From Symbiodinium natans (lineage: Eukaryota > Sar > Dinophyceae > Suessiales > Symbiodiniaceae): a DNA stretch of 64,000 nt. Below are positions 12,301 to 24,938 of the stretch, in pieces. Below the pieces are notes generated by a model. The model made no database searches, had not been told where the DNA came from, and saw only the letters and a list, made by a program, of their open reading frames with translations. The first letter of the stretch is position 1. Every line of letters starts with the position of its first letter. The translations under genes were made by a program, and so were the position numbers. The stretch spans positions 1 to 64,000 of the forward strand of contig CAJNDS010002125.1 of NCBI GenBank assembly GCA_905221605.1, written 5' to 3'.

Positions 12301-14600
12301 GGCATCCTGGCTTACTTCAAGAAGAGCCGGAGGTGTCGACTGCTTAGCTGTTAGACAACGTATGAAGCTGTCGATGGTTCGAATCCCGGACTGCCCGAAC
12401 CCAGGTGTGTTTTGATGACTCGACCCCTTCCAAAACAAAACCCACGGCATCGCTTGGGGCCTCGGGATCATCCAAAGGGGCTTTGCTTCCGAGTTGCAAG
12501 TCGGTGCATCGTGGCCACCACACGATACCTGCTCCGACTGTTAGGCAGCTCCGCAGTCTGAAGCCTGTTCCAACCCTGCCCGCATCCTCTCCAAACTGTA
12601 CCAACCAAATTAGACCCTTTGCACTTTTTGGCATCCTGTCCATGGTCAGGATTTCCGCAAGTCTCCGGCCCAGAACCTATGCACTGTTTGCAGCGGCCAT
12701 CGCCTTTGCATCTGCCAGCCTGCGAGAGCGGCTGCATGTAATGGTGCTGGAACTTGGGTCCGTAAAATGACATGGTCAAGTCGACCGAGGTGTCTCTCTT
12801 TTGGGGAGATGGACACAAGAAGAGCTGGCGTCCAGCGACCTCGAAATCCGAGTACAACGGCCGGCGCTGAAACACAAAGACATGCTCCGGGCCGCACTCT
12901 TTGAGAAGTGCCAACATGTTTGCTTTTGGGCACCATCCCAAGAAGTTATGTGTGCAAGCTATCTGCTCTCTGCGCTCTCAGTGCCTGCTGAGGCAAAGCG
13001 CGAAGGCCATGGTCAAGGACCAGCGCCCCAGGGCGAGAGGTGCCATGGCCGAACTTCTTCTTTGGATGTTGTCAATGGTTTTCGCAACGGTCGTATGAAG
13101 AGCTGAGGTGTGGTGGAAGTCTTTGGGTTGAGGTTCAAAGGCCTGGCAAGTTCATTGCTAACCTGGTTTCACATACACAAGACACATGTACTGACGTGGC
13201 CTGAACACACACATACATGACTGTCCGAGTATCCATTATCTGGCTCACGGAGGCGGCATTGCCCTTCCTTGAGCAGATGAGGCTTGGAGCCTCATGGGGT
13301 GTTGACGACGCTGTGGTTCCCTGGCATGATGTGTGAGACCACAAGCCCGAAGCCTCTTGCGCTTGCATCGCCCACGACACGCTCAAGGCTGCGGCCACAG
13401 AATGGGCATCAGGAGCTCCTTCTCCGCCTGACCAGCAGAGGGGTGTACCCCTGCAGGCTAGGAGGCTATTGGCAGAAAAAACGGGGGGGCCCTCCTTAAA
13501 CCTACACCCCTCAGTTTCATAATGACAGCATTAACAAAAGGATGCCCCAATGTTGGATTTGTGAATCAGCTGGGGAAAACCCAAAGAAAACATAATTCCA
13601 AGGAATCAAGTGTGGACTCGGGCGTCTGTACTTCGGGTTTCCAGTTCTTAGCAGAGAATTCAGGAATTTTTATACCCCTGCATCACCCTTTACGGGAGTA
13701 TAGTAAGGAAAACGTGACCCGGGTGAAAGTGCCGGCAGTTCATGGCAGTGCAAGCTGTTGCGGGCCTTCATGGCAATCAAAGAAGCTCGGTACCTGGCGA
13801 GTGATTGAGTGGCGTTGAGGTTAAGGGATACATCGCTAGTCTGGGTTCGTGATACTACGTGCTTCAGAGGTGGGGAGGGACATGTCGTCCGATACGCACC
13901 CTGGACTTTTCGGGCCCAAGCCCTGAAAACATCAGCATGAACATGTAGATCTGACATGAGTTCACTTCTTTTGGGCCCTGCTGCGCTCAAAGGGTCGTCA
14001 GGGCTTTGGGCCCAGACCCGAGGCTTCGGCGTGGGTACGTCTTCTGACTGCCATGGGCATCTTCAGGCCACTTCAGTAGCTTTCCAAACCCGGTGAATCC
14101 ACGATGATCCCTAGCCCAATCAACGCCTCTTGCGCAGCTGGCACGCAATGAACGAGCCGCAAGACTTGAACTAAACAGTTGGGTCGAGCAATGTGTCTAG
14201 CTGCCGTGCAGCAGGCACAACATGCTCCGTTCGCATCGCATCTCTACTCCTCCTCTGCGATCTTCTCCTCAGCGTGTTTCGATGGGACTGATGTACTTCT
14301 CAAGCTTTGGCTTGCCACTCGCAATCTTTGCCTATACCCGTACTATAGAGAGCCGAACGACGCCTGGAAACACTGAGACGAGCAGCTCGCAGGCGGTCGA
14401 CTTTCCGTGGCAGTGCGGCCCAGAACTCCGGGGTCATCTTCCTCTTGCCCAGGGGGGTCCCACTGGACCAGGCCGGTTTGTGCTTTGGGAGGGGCACTGT
14501 GTGAGCTACTACTCGCCATTTGGGGCATCTGATGGTTGAGGAGTTAATCCCGTGGTCATCCAGGTCATCCTGTTTGAATCTCCGGGACTACCCGCGCGAG
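9400..14600. other. No supported gene
   Basis: Open frames of 60 to 150 codons occur on both strands, but none shows a recognisable domain, and no consistent exon chain was found. There is little repeat content apart from short homopolymers. A GGTTCGAATCC word near 12373-12384 resembles a tRNA T-arm but lacks the rest of a tRNA. Confidence 0.4.
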
Positions 14601-14610
14601 GAGAGGGCTT

Positions 14611-14725
14611 TCAGAACCCAAGCGGCAACGTGCCAATCGGGCCAGGTGGCTGATAGTTGAAGTATTCCCAGGCGATTTCAGGAAACTGGCTCTTGTTTTC
14701 CTCAGTCCAGAACTGGTGCCACAGC
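14611..14725 (-). CDS. Candidate terminal exon, unknown protein
   Basis: After a CTGAG acceptor (exon start 14725, phase 2) the minus strand reads LWHQFWTEENKSQFPEI, then AWEYFNYQPPGPIGTLPLGF and a TGA at 14611-14613. It is rich in aromatic residues and has a convincing protein-like composition, with two Trp in the first six residues. Upstream exons were not found. It could be a C-terminus or an internal exon whose donor I have missed. Confidence 0.42.
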
Positions 14726-14749
14726 CTCAGATGTGTCGCATGTACCGGT

Positions 14750-17700
14750 CTGGGCCTAGACTCCTAGACGGGGCCAGAAACTGTCAGAGCTCTCTGCCCA
14801 ACGTGCACATGTGCAGCTTAGAAGGTCCCCAAGTAAAGCCGGAGTTTCATCGAACCGTTGGAAATCCTTGCGACGTGGGGCGTGACGGAAGGATCCAAGC
14901 TGACGGAGTACCACCACCATCCCGAGGGGATGACCTCTTTTTGGCTGCCCATTGGCAAATAGAAAGATGCCTGCTAGAGGGCCCGCTCTTTGCAGTTCCC
15001 CTTTTGTCGAGAAATGCTGTTCACCATATATTGGGTGTGAAATGTGCAAGATACATGCAATACCAGTTCGAGTTACAGGCGCCGTCTTCTTCTTACGTTT
15101 GAACAGCTCTCTCGATCCATGAAGGGGTGCTGGCTTTCGCCGAGATGCAAGGGTCTGGCCGAGGTACAGCACGGCCACCTCGAGAGAGGAAGAACAGCTT
15201 GAACAGAAAAACCCCCAAATCTACATGGGGGGTTTACGAAAAATTGGGGACGGCTAATATAAGACCCCCAAATAGTAGGATTCCCTTCTAATAAGGACCC
15301 CAACAAGGTACCCCTAGTTTCGGAACCCCCCCCGCCCCCCCCACGGCAGGAGGCTCAACTCTGCACAGCAGTGCCGGGCCTGGCATCGCGCCTCAGCAAA
15401 GAGCGGGTGGCGCTTGGCGCTCGGGGCGAACAGGTCGACCTCAGCGAGATGCCATGTTGCGGGGGAACTTGGGCAGCACTGTGCCGAGTAGGGCTGCATA
15501 GGGATTCAGCAACTCAATGGCTGGATGCCTTCCAAGCAGAGTGGCAAGACAATGCTGCAAGAACCCTTCGACCCAACGCTCTTCAGCCCACATCTCCAAA
15601 CGCATTCCACCCCTTGCTTTTTTCAGCCCAGGCTGCACCGCTGACGCGTGTGGCAAATCCACTGGTCTCCTGGCACTTTTCGGGGCATTCGGGGACGGCC
15701 TCACATGGGCTGCCCTGCAGCAGCCCCTTCCCACAGAGCCCAGAATCCCCTTTTCACATTTAAGGAAGGCGAATCTGGCATTATTTCGACATTTTCAGGG
15801 CATCTTAGTATGCTTCTTCAAGAGGGGGGGTTCGGGCTGCCGTTCGACCTGCAGCTCCCGGTGACCTTTGGATGGCTGTCCCTGCCTGCATGGGCCCGCC
15901 TGTCTCTTCGTACAGCTTCCGCGACTCCGACGGGGGAAACAAGAAGAACCTTGGAGCTGGGGCCTTTAGGAGCGGTTGTGACGTCACTCAAGGTCTTGGC
16001 CTCCATCATGCAGGGGATGCCATACATTAATGTCGCAGGGGGCTGCTAGGGCAAGAGCCCGGAGGTTGTTCTGGCTTGGAGGCAGCTGTGAGCATCCCAG
16101 ACGTTGTGTTGAAGGCATCCGGGATGTAACTCTTATTGCAGACTAAGGCGCACCCGTCTTCCCTCGATCTGGTTGAACCACAGATGGGCGCCAGCATTCT
16201 CTACCTCGGGTCTTGCAAAAGCAACCCCAGCCCAGCTGTCACCTCCTCAAAAGCAACCCAACATCCACCTCGTGCGGCAAGGGCGAGGCCTCTCAACTAA
16301 GCGTAGCTCTTCGGCAAACACTGCAGTCGCTAGATGAGAAGGCAGGGTGACCTTGTGCGGGAAGCCGAGAAACATGGAGCCGGGTGATTGAGCCCGTGGC
16401 CGCTAATGTGACCTCCACGCGCAAGGCAGCTCTGAACGGGTGGGGGGGTGGGCACCCTCAACCCTAAACCCTGAATTCTCTGAACAGGTCGGGGGTGGGA
16501 CTGCTTCACATGTTGGCTCGGAGGTGTTTACGAGGCATGGTTGTGCGACTTCACAGCCACCTGACACACCCTTTGTTGATTCTGTGCTCTTGCAACTCGT
16601 CGAGCTCAAACACAGGCCCTGTTTCCTTGAGGGAGAGGTCATGTCAGCTGGTAGTACTTGTAACTTGTACCTATTCCTGGCGATGGCTGGGAAGCATTGA
16701 AAAAAGCGTTTAGGCCTTGTAGAACCTCGAGAGTGTCTCCATCGGATCCTGCGCCGATGGGTACTTCATCAGAGCTCGCACTTTGAACCGGCTGTAGACT
16801 TGAGCTTGGAATTCAGAACTCTGCGAGGCTGAACCCTCGCCTTTGCAGGCTGCCTAAGGGCACTTCCCCCTCAATTCTTGATGCATCTGCTGGTCCTGCA
16901 AGTCGAAGGCGTGTGCGAAGGCATGTGCCAACCTCAAGGGCAAGGACTGAAGATGCTTATCTCCTCGTAGTCTCTCTCATATGTCTCTTTGAACCCTAAG
17001 CTCGTTGAGAACTCTTTGAACCCGGCCTCGGGGTGAGGTCGGGTAGGCCATCTGGGCCCAGCTTCGTCCAGCATTCATCGAAAAACTTCCTCGGCAAAAC
17101 TCAAAGAACCTTTCGATCTAAGGAAGAACTCTCCAACACAACTCTCCGACAAAGCCAAGTCGAGTTGTATCATGCTTGTGGACGTCTTGGGGTCTGTGTG
17201 TTGATCTTTCGGCACATCCGCTGCGTCCTAGCTGGTGCCTAAGACCCTCGGAAGCTACCCGGCCTCAGAACACCAAAGAAGGGCGCATAGCCATCCAGAA
17301 TCAGCCGCGGAAAGGCAATGCCTTTCTCCTCACCATGCACGTGAACACCCAGAGCCCAAAATTGCCCCCAAAAAAGGCCAAAGCCCGATGTTGGAAGATC
17401 GGAGGCTTCACCTTAAACCGCCTTGAGAAGATTGCGGGGGAAGTGCGGGTGCGGCAGTCCTGGTCGCATTTCCGATCCATGCGCTGCAGTGTTCGAGTGA
17501 ACTCGACCTGACTTGGCTTCAGCTGCAGGGATCCTGGACCTGCTGCCTCCGTCGAAATTCCAAAGAGAAATAAATCAAGAAAAGGGAGAGAGAGAGAGAG
17601 AGTGCTCATCTGCCGGGTCGCAAAATCTGAAATGTTGGTGTGGAGCACCAGCTGGTCTATGGCCTGCGAAATGCTTGGCTTCAGATGTCCGAGGGAACAC

Positions 17701-20200
17701 GGATTGGCTTCCCTTCACCCTCCAAGGGCTTGTATAGCATTTCGACGATACGACAGGTTGAGAGTAGCTTCATCGATGTCCCAAACCATGGCCACACCAC
17801 CAACACTTCCCAACACCATCCAAGCAGCTGCTTCGTCAGTCTCCTCGGGCACTCCACAACTTGAGAACCGCCCGACAGCCACGCAGTGCTGCTCGTGACA
17901 AACAGGATGCGGGCTCAAGTGCTCGGGGTGTTTTAGGGGAAACCAACATCCCCCCATCACCCCCACCCCCCCGCCACCAGAGCTCTTCTGGGGCATCATC
18001 TGCCCATCAACACCCTGTTGCCGCTACGTATCTGCGCATCTGTGGCCAAGCTCTAGAAACTTGCTTTCGGACAACCTTCGTGCGGTGCTCATCGGGTCTT
18101 GGGCCTTTTGGAGCAGCGGCCCGCTTCCAAGAAGTTCGGTGCGTGGTCAGGTGATCCATCAGTGGGGAGGATTTGGGGCAACCTCCGCATCCTGCGAACG
18201 TTTAGTGGACCTGCTGCGCCCTATCACCCCTTCGTTTATCTGCGGGTGGTCACGATGCAGCCTGAGCGATCCTTCTCTGAGATTGAAGTGGAGAACACGG
18301 CTCATTTTGTTATTGTAGCTCAGGAAAGGCATGCAAGTTACCACAAGATGGAAGGCTACAAGGCCAAGCAGCAAAGGCTGGAAACTGTGGCCGGCAGAAC
18401 CTCAGTTTTAAGTGTACTTTCCGAGCTTTAATCAAGGAGGCTTTGGCCCCAAGCCTAAGAGTGCACGTGCAACTGTTGAACCTTCTGATCATTGCAGCTA
18501 CATACAGTCCTTGAGGAGTTGCTTGCAGTTGCTCAAGCTCAGTTTCTATGAGGCCTGCAAGTCGTGTGTGTGTGTGTGCACGTGCATGCGACTTTGTCAA
18601 CCTCTACACTCAGGCTAAGAAGCCAGTAGTCGTGGCCGCAGTCCCTCTTGAAGAACTCGAGATTCCAGAACCGGGCGTACCAGTCGCCTTGGTACCAGTG
18701 GGAGGTCTTAAGCTCTTGAAACGTAGACATACCCTAGACTCCTAGACCCTAAACTTCAGAAACATTGGAGGTAAACTTTGAGACCCCAAGTTCGGTGACA
18801 GATGTAGAAATGAACTGCAAGCTGCAAGCTTGCAGGATCCACAGCTACAAGCAACAAACAACTCAACCAGCTTTGATGCCCGGAAAGAAACGCGGCTGAT
18901 TAAATGCAACTCACCTTGCTGCGATCAGCAGCATTGTTGCTATGTGTTTTCTTCGTTTGTGCAGGCCGCTACTCAACTCATGCAAGCTTGCAAGTTGATT
19001 TGAGGGAGTGCGTGTTTGGGACCTGTGAAGAAAGTGTAACATCAGAGACACGAGGCACAAGTGTGCAAAGACATACCCAGGCTCCTGTGTTTCTTTAGAT
19101 GCTCTGCCATTAAGCCTGGTTCCCAAACAATGTCGGCACACCTGCATAGTAAACAAACGCGTATATGCATGAACATATGTACATATCATGCCACAAAGTA
19201 ACAAGCATGCAATACGAATTCCTTGGGCCGGGCCGCGCTGCTTCTCGAGCAGGACCGGCGCTTCCAGCGCAACACCCTCCAGACTTCGGATGCGCTGCAC
19301 TTCGCAGCCTAAGTCATGTCTCTGCCATCTTACCCCCAATCTAGGGTGTTGTCGTGTTTGCGGGTTGCTAATCATCTTCATCACCATGCTGTCGTGCATT
19401 TTCATCTACATCTGCAGAAAGCAAGAGCTGCGAACACTAAACAACAGGGAAAAACACATTTCCCCCCTTTGTGTAGTAAAGTAGGGAAAACTATTTTGTC
19501 CCATTTCTTTCGTTCCCATCTAAGAGAGCCCAGGGGCAGTCTGCCACACTCGCCAGCTTCACATTCCTGCACCCACCCCAAAAGCCCAGACCGTGTTGGC
19601 TGGAGGCACCTTGTGCAAATTCAACAAGCCGGGGCACTGCCTGGGGCCATAGATGATTGTATTGGTTTGTTGGCTTTCTCGGGTGTTGTGGGTCTGAGAT
19701 TCGCATCTTCTGCATCCTCGGCCGCACTTTTATTCTTCGAGGCGTCGTATGAGAGGGACGCAGCACTTCCTAGCAAGACGCAGGCAAAGAAATATGCTGA
19801 GGCTTCTTGTGGGGTTCGCATCTCAGACCTCTGTATTGCGAAACCCCCTGCAATGGCGACACCGTGGCTGAACCGTCAACGTCGTAAACCCTGAAACCCC
19901 GTCCTGTACCAGTCCTCTCGCAGACTCTGCAGATGACGGCAGAAGGCGGCCTTTGTGGATGCGTGCTCAAGTTTTTGTGCCATCACCCCTAATTTACCGT
20001 ACATACCGGTGCGTACCGGTGCTGTCTGTGCCTGATTCTTTGGCACTCGCAAGCCCATTCATTTTTGGTATGCGCGTTTGTAGCAGCTCCCTTCCAACGA
20101 GCCTGCTAGAACGCCCGTTGGTCGGGGCCGGCAGGGTTAGCAAGGCCCCAAATCTTTTGAAGTTTTCTGGCAAGAATTCCTTTCGCGAGAGGCAAGCCAT
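14750..20200. other. No supported gene; one family A element
   Basis: Only weak hints of coding were seen, for example minus-strand FTRTLQRMDRKCDQDC near 17450-17510 and FFACVLLGSAASLSYDASK near 19735-19800. Telomere-like words occur near 16459 and 18725. A family A inverted-repeat element lies at 15227-15331. Confidence 0.35.
15227..15331. mobile_element. Short terminal-inverted-repeat element, family A
   Basis: It starts GGGGGGTTTACGAAAAATTG and ends GGTACCCCTAGTTTCGGAAC followed by CCCCC, the complement of the start. The interior has CCCCCAAATAGTAGGATTCCC, also seen in the copy at 36053-36155. Confidence 0.65.
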
Positions 20201-20216
20201 GTCTCAAGCCAGGGGA

Positions 20217-20314
20217 TACTTGGAGGCTCATGGTACTTATTAACCAGTTATAACTGTACTTGTAAGTATAAGTCTAGTTATAATTGGTTAAGAAGTTCCA
20301 TGAACCTCCAAGTA
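20217..20314. mobile_element. 98-bp foldback element
   Basis: Left arm 20217-20238 and right arm 20293-20314 are inverted repeats of 22 bases with two mismatches (TACTTGGAGGCTCATGGTAC against AAGTTCCATGAACCTCCAAG). An inner pair, TTAACCAGTTATAACT (20240-20255) and AGTTATAATTGGTTAA (20276-20291), matches with one mismatch. Almost the whole element is therefore a hairpin, like a foldback MITE. It has no coding capacity. The word ATGAACCTCCAAG recurs at about 39418-39430. Confidence 0.75.
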
Positions 20315-20489
20315 GAGCAACAGAGCGCAACCTGTGCTTTAGGAAAAGTCCAGCAAGCATCGTCGAAGCCGGGCTTGAAAACAGTAGGCCAAGCTGGCCA
20401 TCGTGGACAATGTGTGTGCCTAGATATGGAAGCAGGAAAATCGACAAACAAAATAATAACAGATAAACAACAAAAACATGATGTCTTTC

Positions 20490-20535
20490 ACGAGCATATG
20501 TATATATATATATACATATACATATATATACAATT
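20490..20535. repeat. TA/CATA-rich microsatellite
   Basis: TATATATA and CATATA units without coding meaning. Similar tracts recur across the window. Confidence 0.9.
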
Positions 20536-20559
20536 TATCTTACCACACGTAAGCATGCA

Positions 20560-21030
20560 GTTGTTTTCTGCTTCTCCCATACACTTTGCGATTGCACAAC
20601 AGGTGGCATACTCAATGGTCGGTTCGTCGACCTTCTTCTTGGCCAGCTCCAGCCTGCGACAAGCTGTTTCTATAGGCCCTGGGTCTCTGGGAATGCGGAT
20701 GGGAAGTTTAAAGTATCCTTTTCGTTTTTCATGGAGGGCTTCAAAAGAGTTCTGGGTCCACGCAGGGTGGGGATGATGGTGCAAAGGTGAGAAGCGCCAG
20801 GCTGACGACACTTCGAGTCCTACACCTCCCCCGGTGCTCAGGATTTGCTGCCGAAGTCTCTGCCCCAAGCTCCGACAACCGCGGATATTGAAGAGGAAAG
20901 AGCGCCAAAGCCGGAGCTTCTTTAAATCCACGAGGGTGCCCAACTCGTACCAGCCAGCTGTGCGACCCCTGAAGTGTGCAAACCCCATCAGCGTTTTGAC
21001 GTCATCGTGGGCTATACCGTCAAGAGCCAT
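20560..21030 (-). CDS. Possible exon(s), unknown protein
   Basis: An open minus-strand frame from ATG 21030 reads MALDGIAHDDVKTLMGFAHF and continues with DLKKLRLWRSFLFNIRG and LGQRLRQQILSTGGG. The composition is protein-like for about 100 residues, then degenerates into the TATA microsatellite at its 3' end. No family is recognised. Splice sites were not assigned. Confidence 0.25.
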
Positions 21031-22242
21031 GGCAACCGACGACTGAAGGGTTACTTCACTTCTTCACGGCAAGGTCAGCATTGCAAGGGGTTGCAAAGTT
21101 CCCACAAGGGAGTTTCAAATGCAACAGCTTCTCAGGAGAGTCTGGATGCGGATCGGGCTAGTGACTGTAGATGACAACGGGAATTTGTAGCATTTGGCAT
21201 CTGGCGCGATGGCGCTTGTGCTTGATCCTCTTCTCACGATGCACTAGATACGGAGAGGCAGCACTGGCTAGAGTGAGCGCATCAGAGGTATTGCAGGTCC
21301 GCCCACGCTGTGCAAGGATACTTGGCTTTCATTTTGGGCCAAGAGGCATTGAGGGTTCTCACACGCAGAGTTCCTCTGTTGAATGGAAGTCTAGTTTATA
21401 GACTTGAAAGGTGCCCCATGCAGCAGACTTCGGCACCTGCTAACTACGGCTTTGAAACCCTTAGCAGGGCTGAGACCAGGTCAGCTGCCGAGATGAAGAT
21501 TTCAGCCCAGGCAACTAGAACACCGCTCTGCGCACCTTTCACTGCTGCTTACCTGGGTGTCGGCCTTGCTGAAAAGTTTGCAATACAAACCCCCGCAGGC
21601 CTGACTCGTGAGAGGAGCGAGCAGGTTTCCGTCCCTGGTCTCGATGTCTCTCGCCTCCGCAGCACCGTGGCAACTGCGTAAGGTGTTTGACTGTTTCGTG
21701 CTGGAGACTGGAGGTAGGGTCAAGGCAGACTTGGGTTAATGCCCCTGTCCAAAGCAGCCGAGCCACGGTCTCTTCTGACCTGGAGGCTCCAGGGTGCGGT
21801 GCTGGCTTTTGAAATGAACCTTGAGAAGCCTTTTGCCTTTTGCATTCTCTTGTTTCGAAGTCCTATTATATTCGGACAAGCACCCTATAGTTTTCACCAG
21901 TGTGGCCTCACGTTGTGTTCCGGTGAGCATTGGCTTCTGGGGAAAGCTTCCTTCTCCGCAGGCCAAATCCAAATCCAACGTGAATTGTTTTGCTGGGGCC
22001 AGGTCTGAGAAGCAGATGTTTGGCATGCCGCTCAGCAGCTCTCATCTTACATATGCTAATCCATATTCTGTGCTCGCTACCGAATGGAGGAACTGTGTGC
22101 ACTTGTGACTGACATGCAGGTTTATTGAAATCACGGAATGGCCACTTGTGCAACCCCTGCCGCCGACAATAATCATACTTGACGAGTTCTGTCTTCTTCT
22201 GAGATGTTGATGCGGCTTTGGCCCAGAAGGCTTCCTGCAAAA

Positions 22243-22547
22243 CTTGGCTTCGCAGTGAGCGCCCGGCCATTGCTGCCAAAGTAGGCTTCGAGATCCGCCT
22301 CGGACCAAAAAGCCGCCTCTTCTGGGACCTGCGCCGTGTCGAAACCGTTAGGCATGATGAGCCCGCCAACTATCAATGAAGGAACTCTGGCATAAATCCG
22401 CACATCCTTGTGGGAGAGAGCGTGTGAAATGCAAGCGAAAAAGCAAGTGTCGGCAATTCCACTGACACCCTGAAGCCGGTCGTCGCAAGCTTGGCGCCTT
22501 CCCTGAAAAGCCAGGGAAGCGCCGCTTGATGGAGAAGATCTGGTCAC
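22243..22547 (-). CDS. Candidate exon, unknown protein
   Basis: The minus-strand frame includes PSLIVGGLIMPNGFDTAQVP followed by EEAAFWSEADLEAYFGSNGR, which reads like a structured protein. A TTTTGCAG-type site at the 3' end (about 22243) gives a GCAG|GA context like that seen in the resolved introns. A further protein-like stretch in another frame, VLQEAFWAKAASTSQKKTEL, follows at about 22190-22250, so an exon junction may lie here. Function unknown. Confidence 0.33.
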
Positions 22548-22621
22548 GCTCCAGGGGCAGCGCGAGGAGGTTCATCGTCCTCGGATTCTGGGGCACAAAT
22601 AGCACAACAGGCCAACAACAA

Positions 22622-22625
<4 letters not shown>

Positions 22626-22659
<34 letters not shown>
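22626..22659. repeat. (CT)n microsatellite
   Basis: About 17 CT units. Confidence 0.95.
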
Positions 22660-22661
<2 letters not shown>

Positions 22662-22745
22662 GTTCTCGAAAGAAAAGCTTGTGGCTCAGGAGGTGGTGCC
22701 TGTCACTCGAAATGTTGACCCCCCTTATGACAAGGATACGAAAAA

Positions 22746-22815
22746 ATAGATATATATATGTATATATACACATATATATATATAAATATATGTATATATG
22801 TGTATATATGTACAG
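22746..22815. repeat. TATA/TATG microsatellite
   Basis: Alternating TA with TATG and CATA units. It forms an imperfect palindrome. Confidence 0.9.
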
Positions 22816-22999
22816 TGAGAAAAATACAGTAGCTAGGACAGCCAGGAGCCGCGATACTTTCCGCCCTCAAGACAAACTAGTGCCGGAAGCCTCAAGAAAC
22901 TGTCAGGATGTTGGGGACCCGCAGATGCCGCGGAACCTTCTCTTCGAAAGGACCGCTTCAATTTCGGAAGCCCCCAAAGATTTGACAAATATACATATA

Positions 23000-23043
23000 G
23001 ACATACATACATACATACATACATACATACATACATACATACA

Positions 23044-23074
<31 letters not shown>

Positions 23075-23103
23075 GTATATATTGTCACCCCCCCCCCCCC
23101 CCC
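23000..23103. repeat. (ACAT)n tetranucleotide array plus poly-C
   Basis: About 18 ACAT units (23001-23073), then a TATG/TATA remnant and a 16-base C run (23088-23103). It is a shadow source of long open frames on both strands. Confidence 0.95.
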
Positions 23104-24154
23104 ATGACACGCACCCTTTTCCCGCTATTCGCTTCGAGGAGTCAATCCCCCCCAGGCCACTTGAAAACCAATGGTGCCTTTAAACTCAACTCTTCTCGTC
23201 GCCTGGAACTCTTCTCCTTGCCCGGTCTACTCCTCCTCCTCGCTCATCCCTCGAGTGCCCAACCCAGAGCGTCCTTGGATTGAGTGTCCCTGAATTGCCC
23301 AAACCCAGGTGTCAACCCCACAGCGTTCCCGGAGAGCCCGTGCCCCTGGAGTGCCCAACCCCAGAGTGTCCCTCGAGTCCAGATTATCTCTAATCAGAGA
23401 GGGTGGGGATGTTCGAAGTAAAAGAATTTTTTAAAGTATTGGTTTACTGTATGTCACACATGTGAAGGAGAACGAACGGTTTGAGCCCCTGTTAGCCTGA
23501 ACGTATCTTACGCATTTCTGCACGGAGAGAAGAATTGCTTTTTGGTTGGGAGGAGATGTTTACTTTCTAGTGCAATTTATGCTTTGTTGGAAGTCATTTC
23601 TTTTCCTTCCTCCACCAAGCCTCTTTTGCTCTTCCACAGAAACCCAAGTTCCAAACGTCCCAAATTCCAGAAATCCCAAATGATGCCAGCATAGCCCCCA
23701 AACAGTGAAAGACCGAAGGGGGGGGACTCGACGAGCATGTCAATCTTTCCAGAGGAACAAGATGACGAGCAGCTCCAGCAGCTCCAGCAGCAGAGCACGA
23801 CATAATGTGCACGGGGCCTAGGCGAAAGCGCGATTCGACACCATCCACGAAGCCAAAAGCACCCGAGAAATCTGCGCCCACACCCGCGCTGTGGAACAAG
23901 TAGGATTCTCCAACATGCCACCACTGCTCGAGAAAGAACGTGCGCGTATCGCGGGCGCAGCAGGCGAGGCTTGGGTTTTTGGACTTGTGCAAATTGATGC
24001 CTGGGATTGCAAAAAACACGCACCTAGTCAACAAAAGCGCGCAAAAGTTCGGAAGGAAAAAGTAAACATTTGTGTTTTGTTAAGCGAATTTGGTGCTTTT
24101 CTGAAAGCCTGTGCAACTTGAATTGCACAAACCCAAATATCCAGACTTTCTTTA

Positions 24155-24285
24155 TAAACATATACATATATATATATATATATGTATATACATATGCATA
24201 TCACTGTGGGGGGGGGGAAGCATACATACACATGTATGCATATATATATATATGTATATACATATATATATATATATTTGGGTGA
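24155..24285. repeat. Two TATA/CATA microsatellites
   Basis: Tracts at about 24159-24201 and 24237-24278, separated by a G run. Confidence 0.9.
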
Positions 24286-24839
24286 GATCTCCCATGGATA
24301 GGCATCTCTGGGCCAGGCGTCCCATTGCCCACGCTTGGCCGCCCATGCAGGGGAGGCAATGTGTTGTAATCTCAGGGTTCAGGGTTGTGAGTTGTAGCTT
24401 TTCCAGGTTTTCGGCGCCGCGGGCTTGTCTGGACCAAGCGCGTAATTCAGTGGGCTGCATGCTTGTGGCCATGTGGGTTGCCGAGGGGTTGAGCCAACAA
24501 AGCTACAGTCAAGTGGTCTCAAGGGAATCTGAAGACGCCCTGAAGCCCAGCACATGTCTATGTTCGACTGCGGAGAAGTGGCCCAACAGACAGCGAACGG
24601 CTACCGAAAGCGCCAAGGAATCAATATTCGTGCTGCTTTCATTACTAAGATCACTAGATTGGCAATATCAATGTTGAAACAACTATTCTGAATCACGTCT
24701 GGAGTGGCCTCAGGCTTTGCCTTTCCGCTTTTTGTCGGTCCTGCAAGATCACCGAAGCAACGTGGCTGGATGTACGTGTAGTGATGTCCTGTAAGAGGCC
24801 CTGCATGGGAACATGATCTGGAGAACGGGGCTCAAGCTG

Positions 24840-24938
24840 ACAAAACATCCGTAAGCTTTTGGAGCCCCGTCCTCGAACTCGCGCTGCCACTGCTGCCGCT
24901 CGGCGTCATCTCGGAGCGGAGGATCGCTAGCGAAACCC
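24840..24938 (-). CDS. Candidate exon, unknown protein
   Basis: After an AAAAG acceptor-like site the minus strand reads GFASDPPLRDDAERQQWQRE followed by FEDGAPKAYGCF. It is a charged, Trp-containing helix-like segment in an otherwise non-coding area. Bounds are approximate. No neighbouring exon could be joined. Confidence 0.38.

Noticed and set aside
12318-12410. tRNA-like GGTTCGAATCC segment
   Set aside because: No matching acceptor stem, D-arm or anticodon arm could be folded around it.
14525-14600. Second tRNA-like segment (GTTTGAATCTCC)
   Set aside because: The T-stem does not pair and no cloverleaf is possible.
23000-23073. Regular array considered as CRISPR
   Set aside because: Simple ACAT tetranucleotide without spacers; the sequence is eukaryotic.
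22526-23107. 193-codon plus-strand frame
   Set aside because: Built from CT, TATA and ACAT microsatellites.
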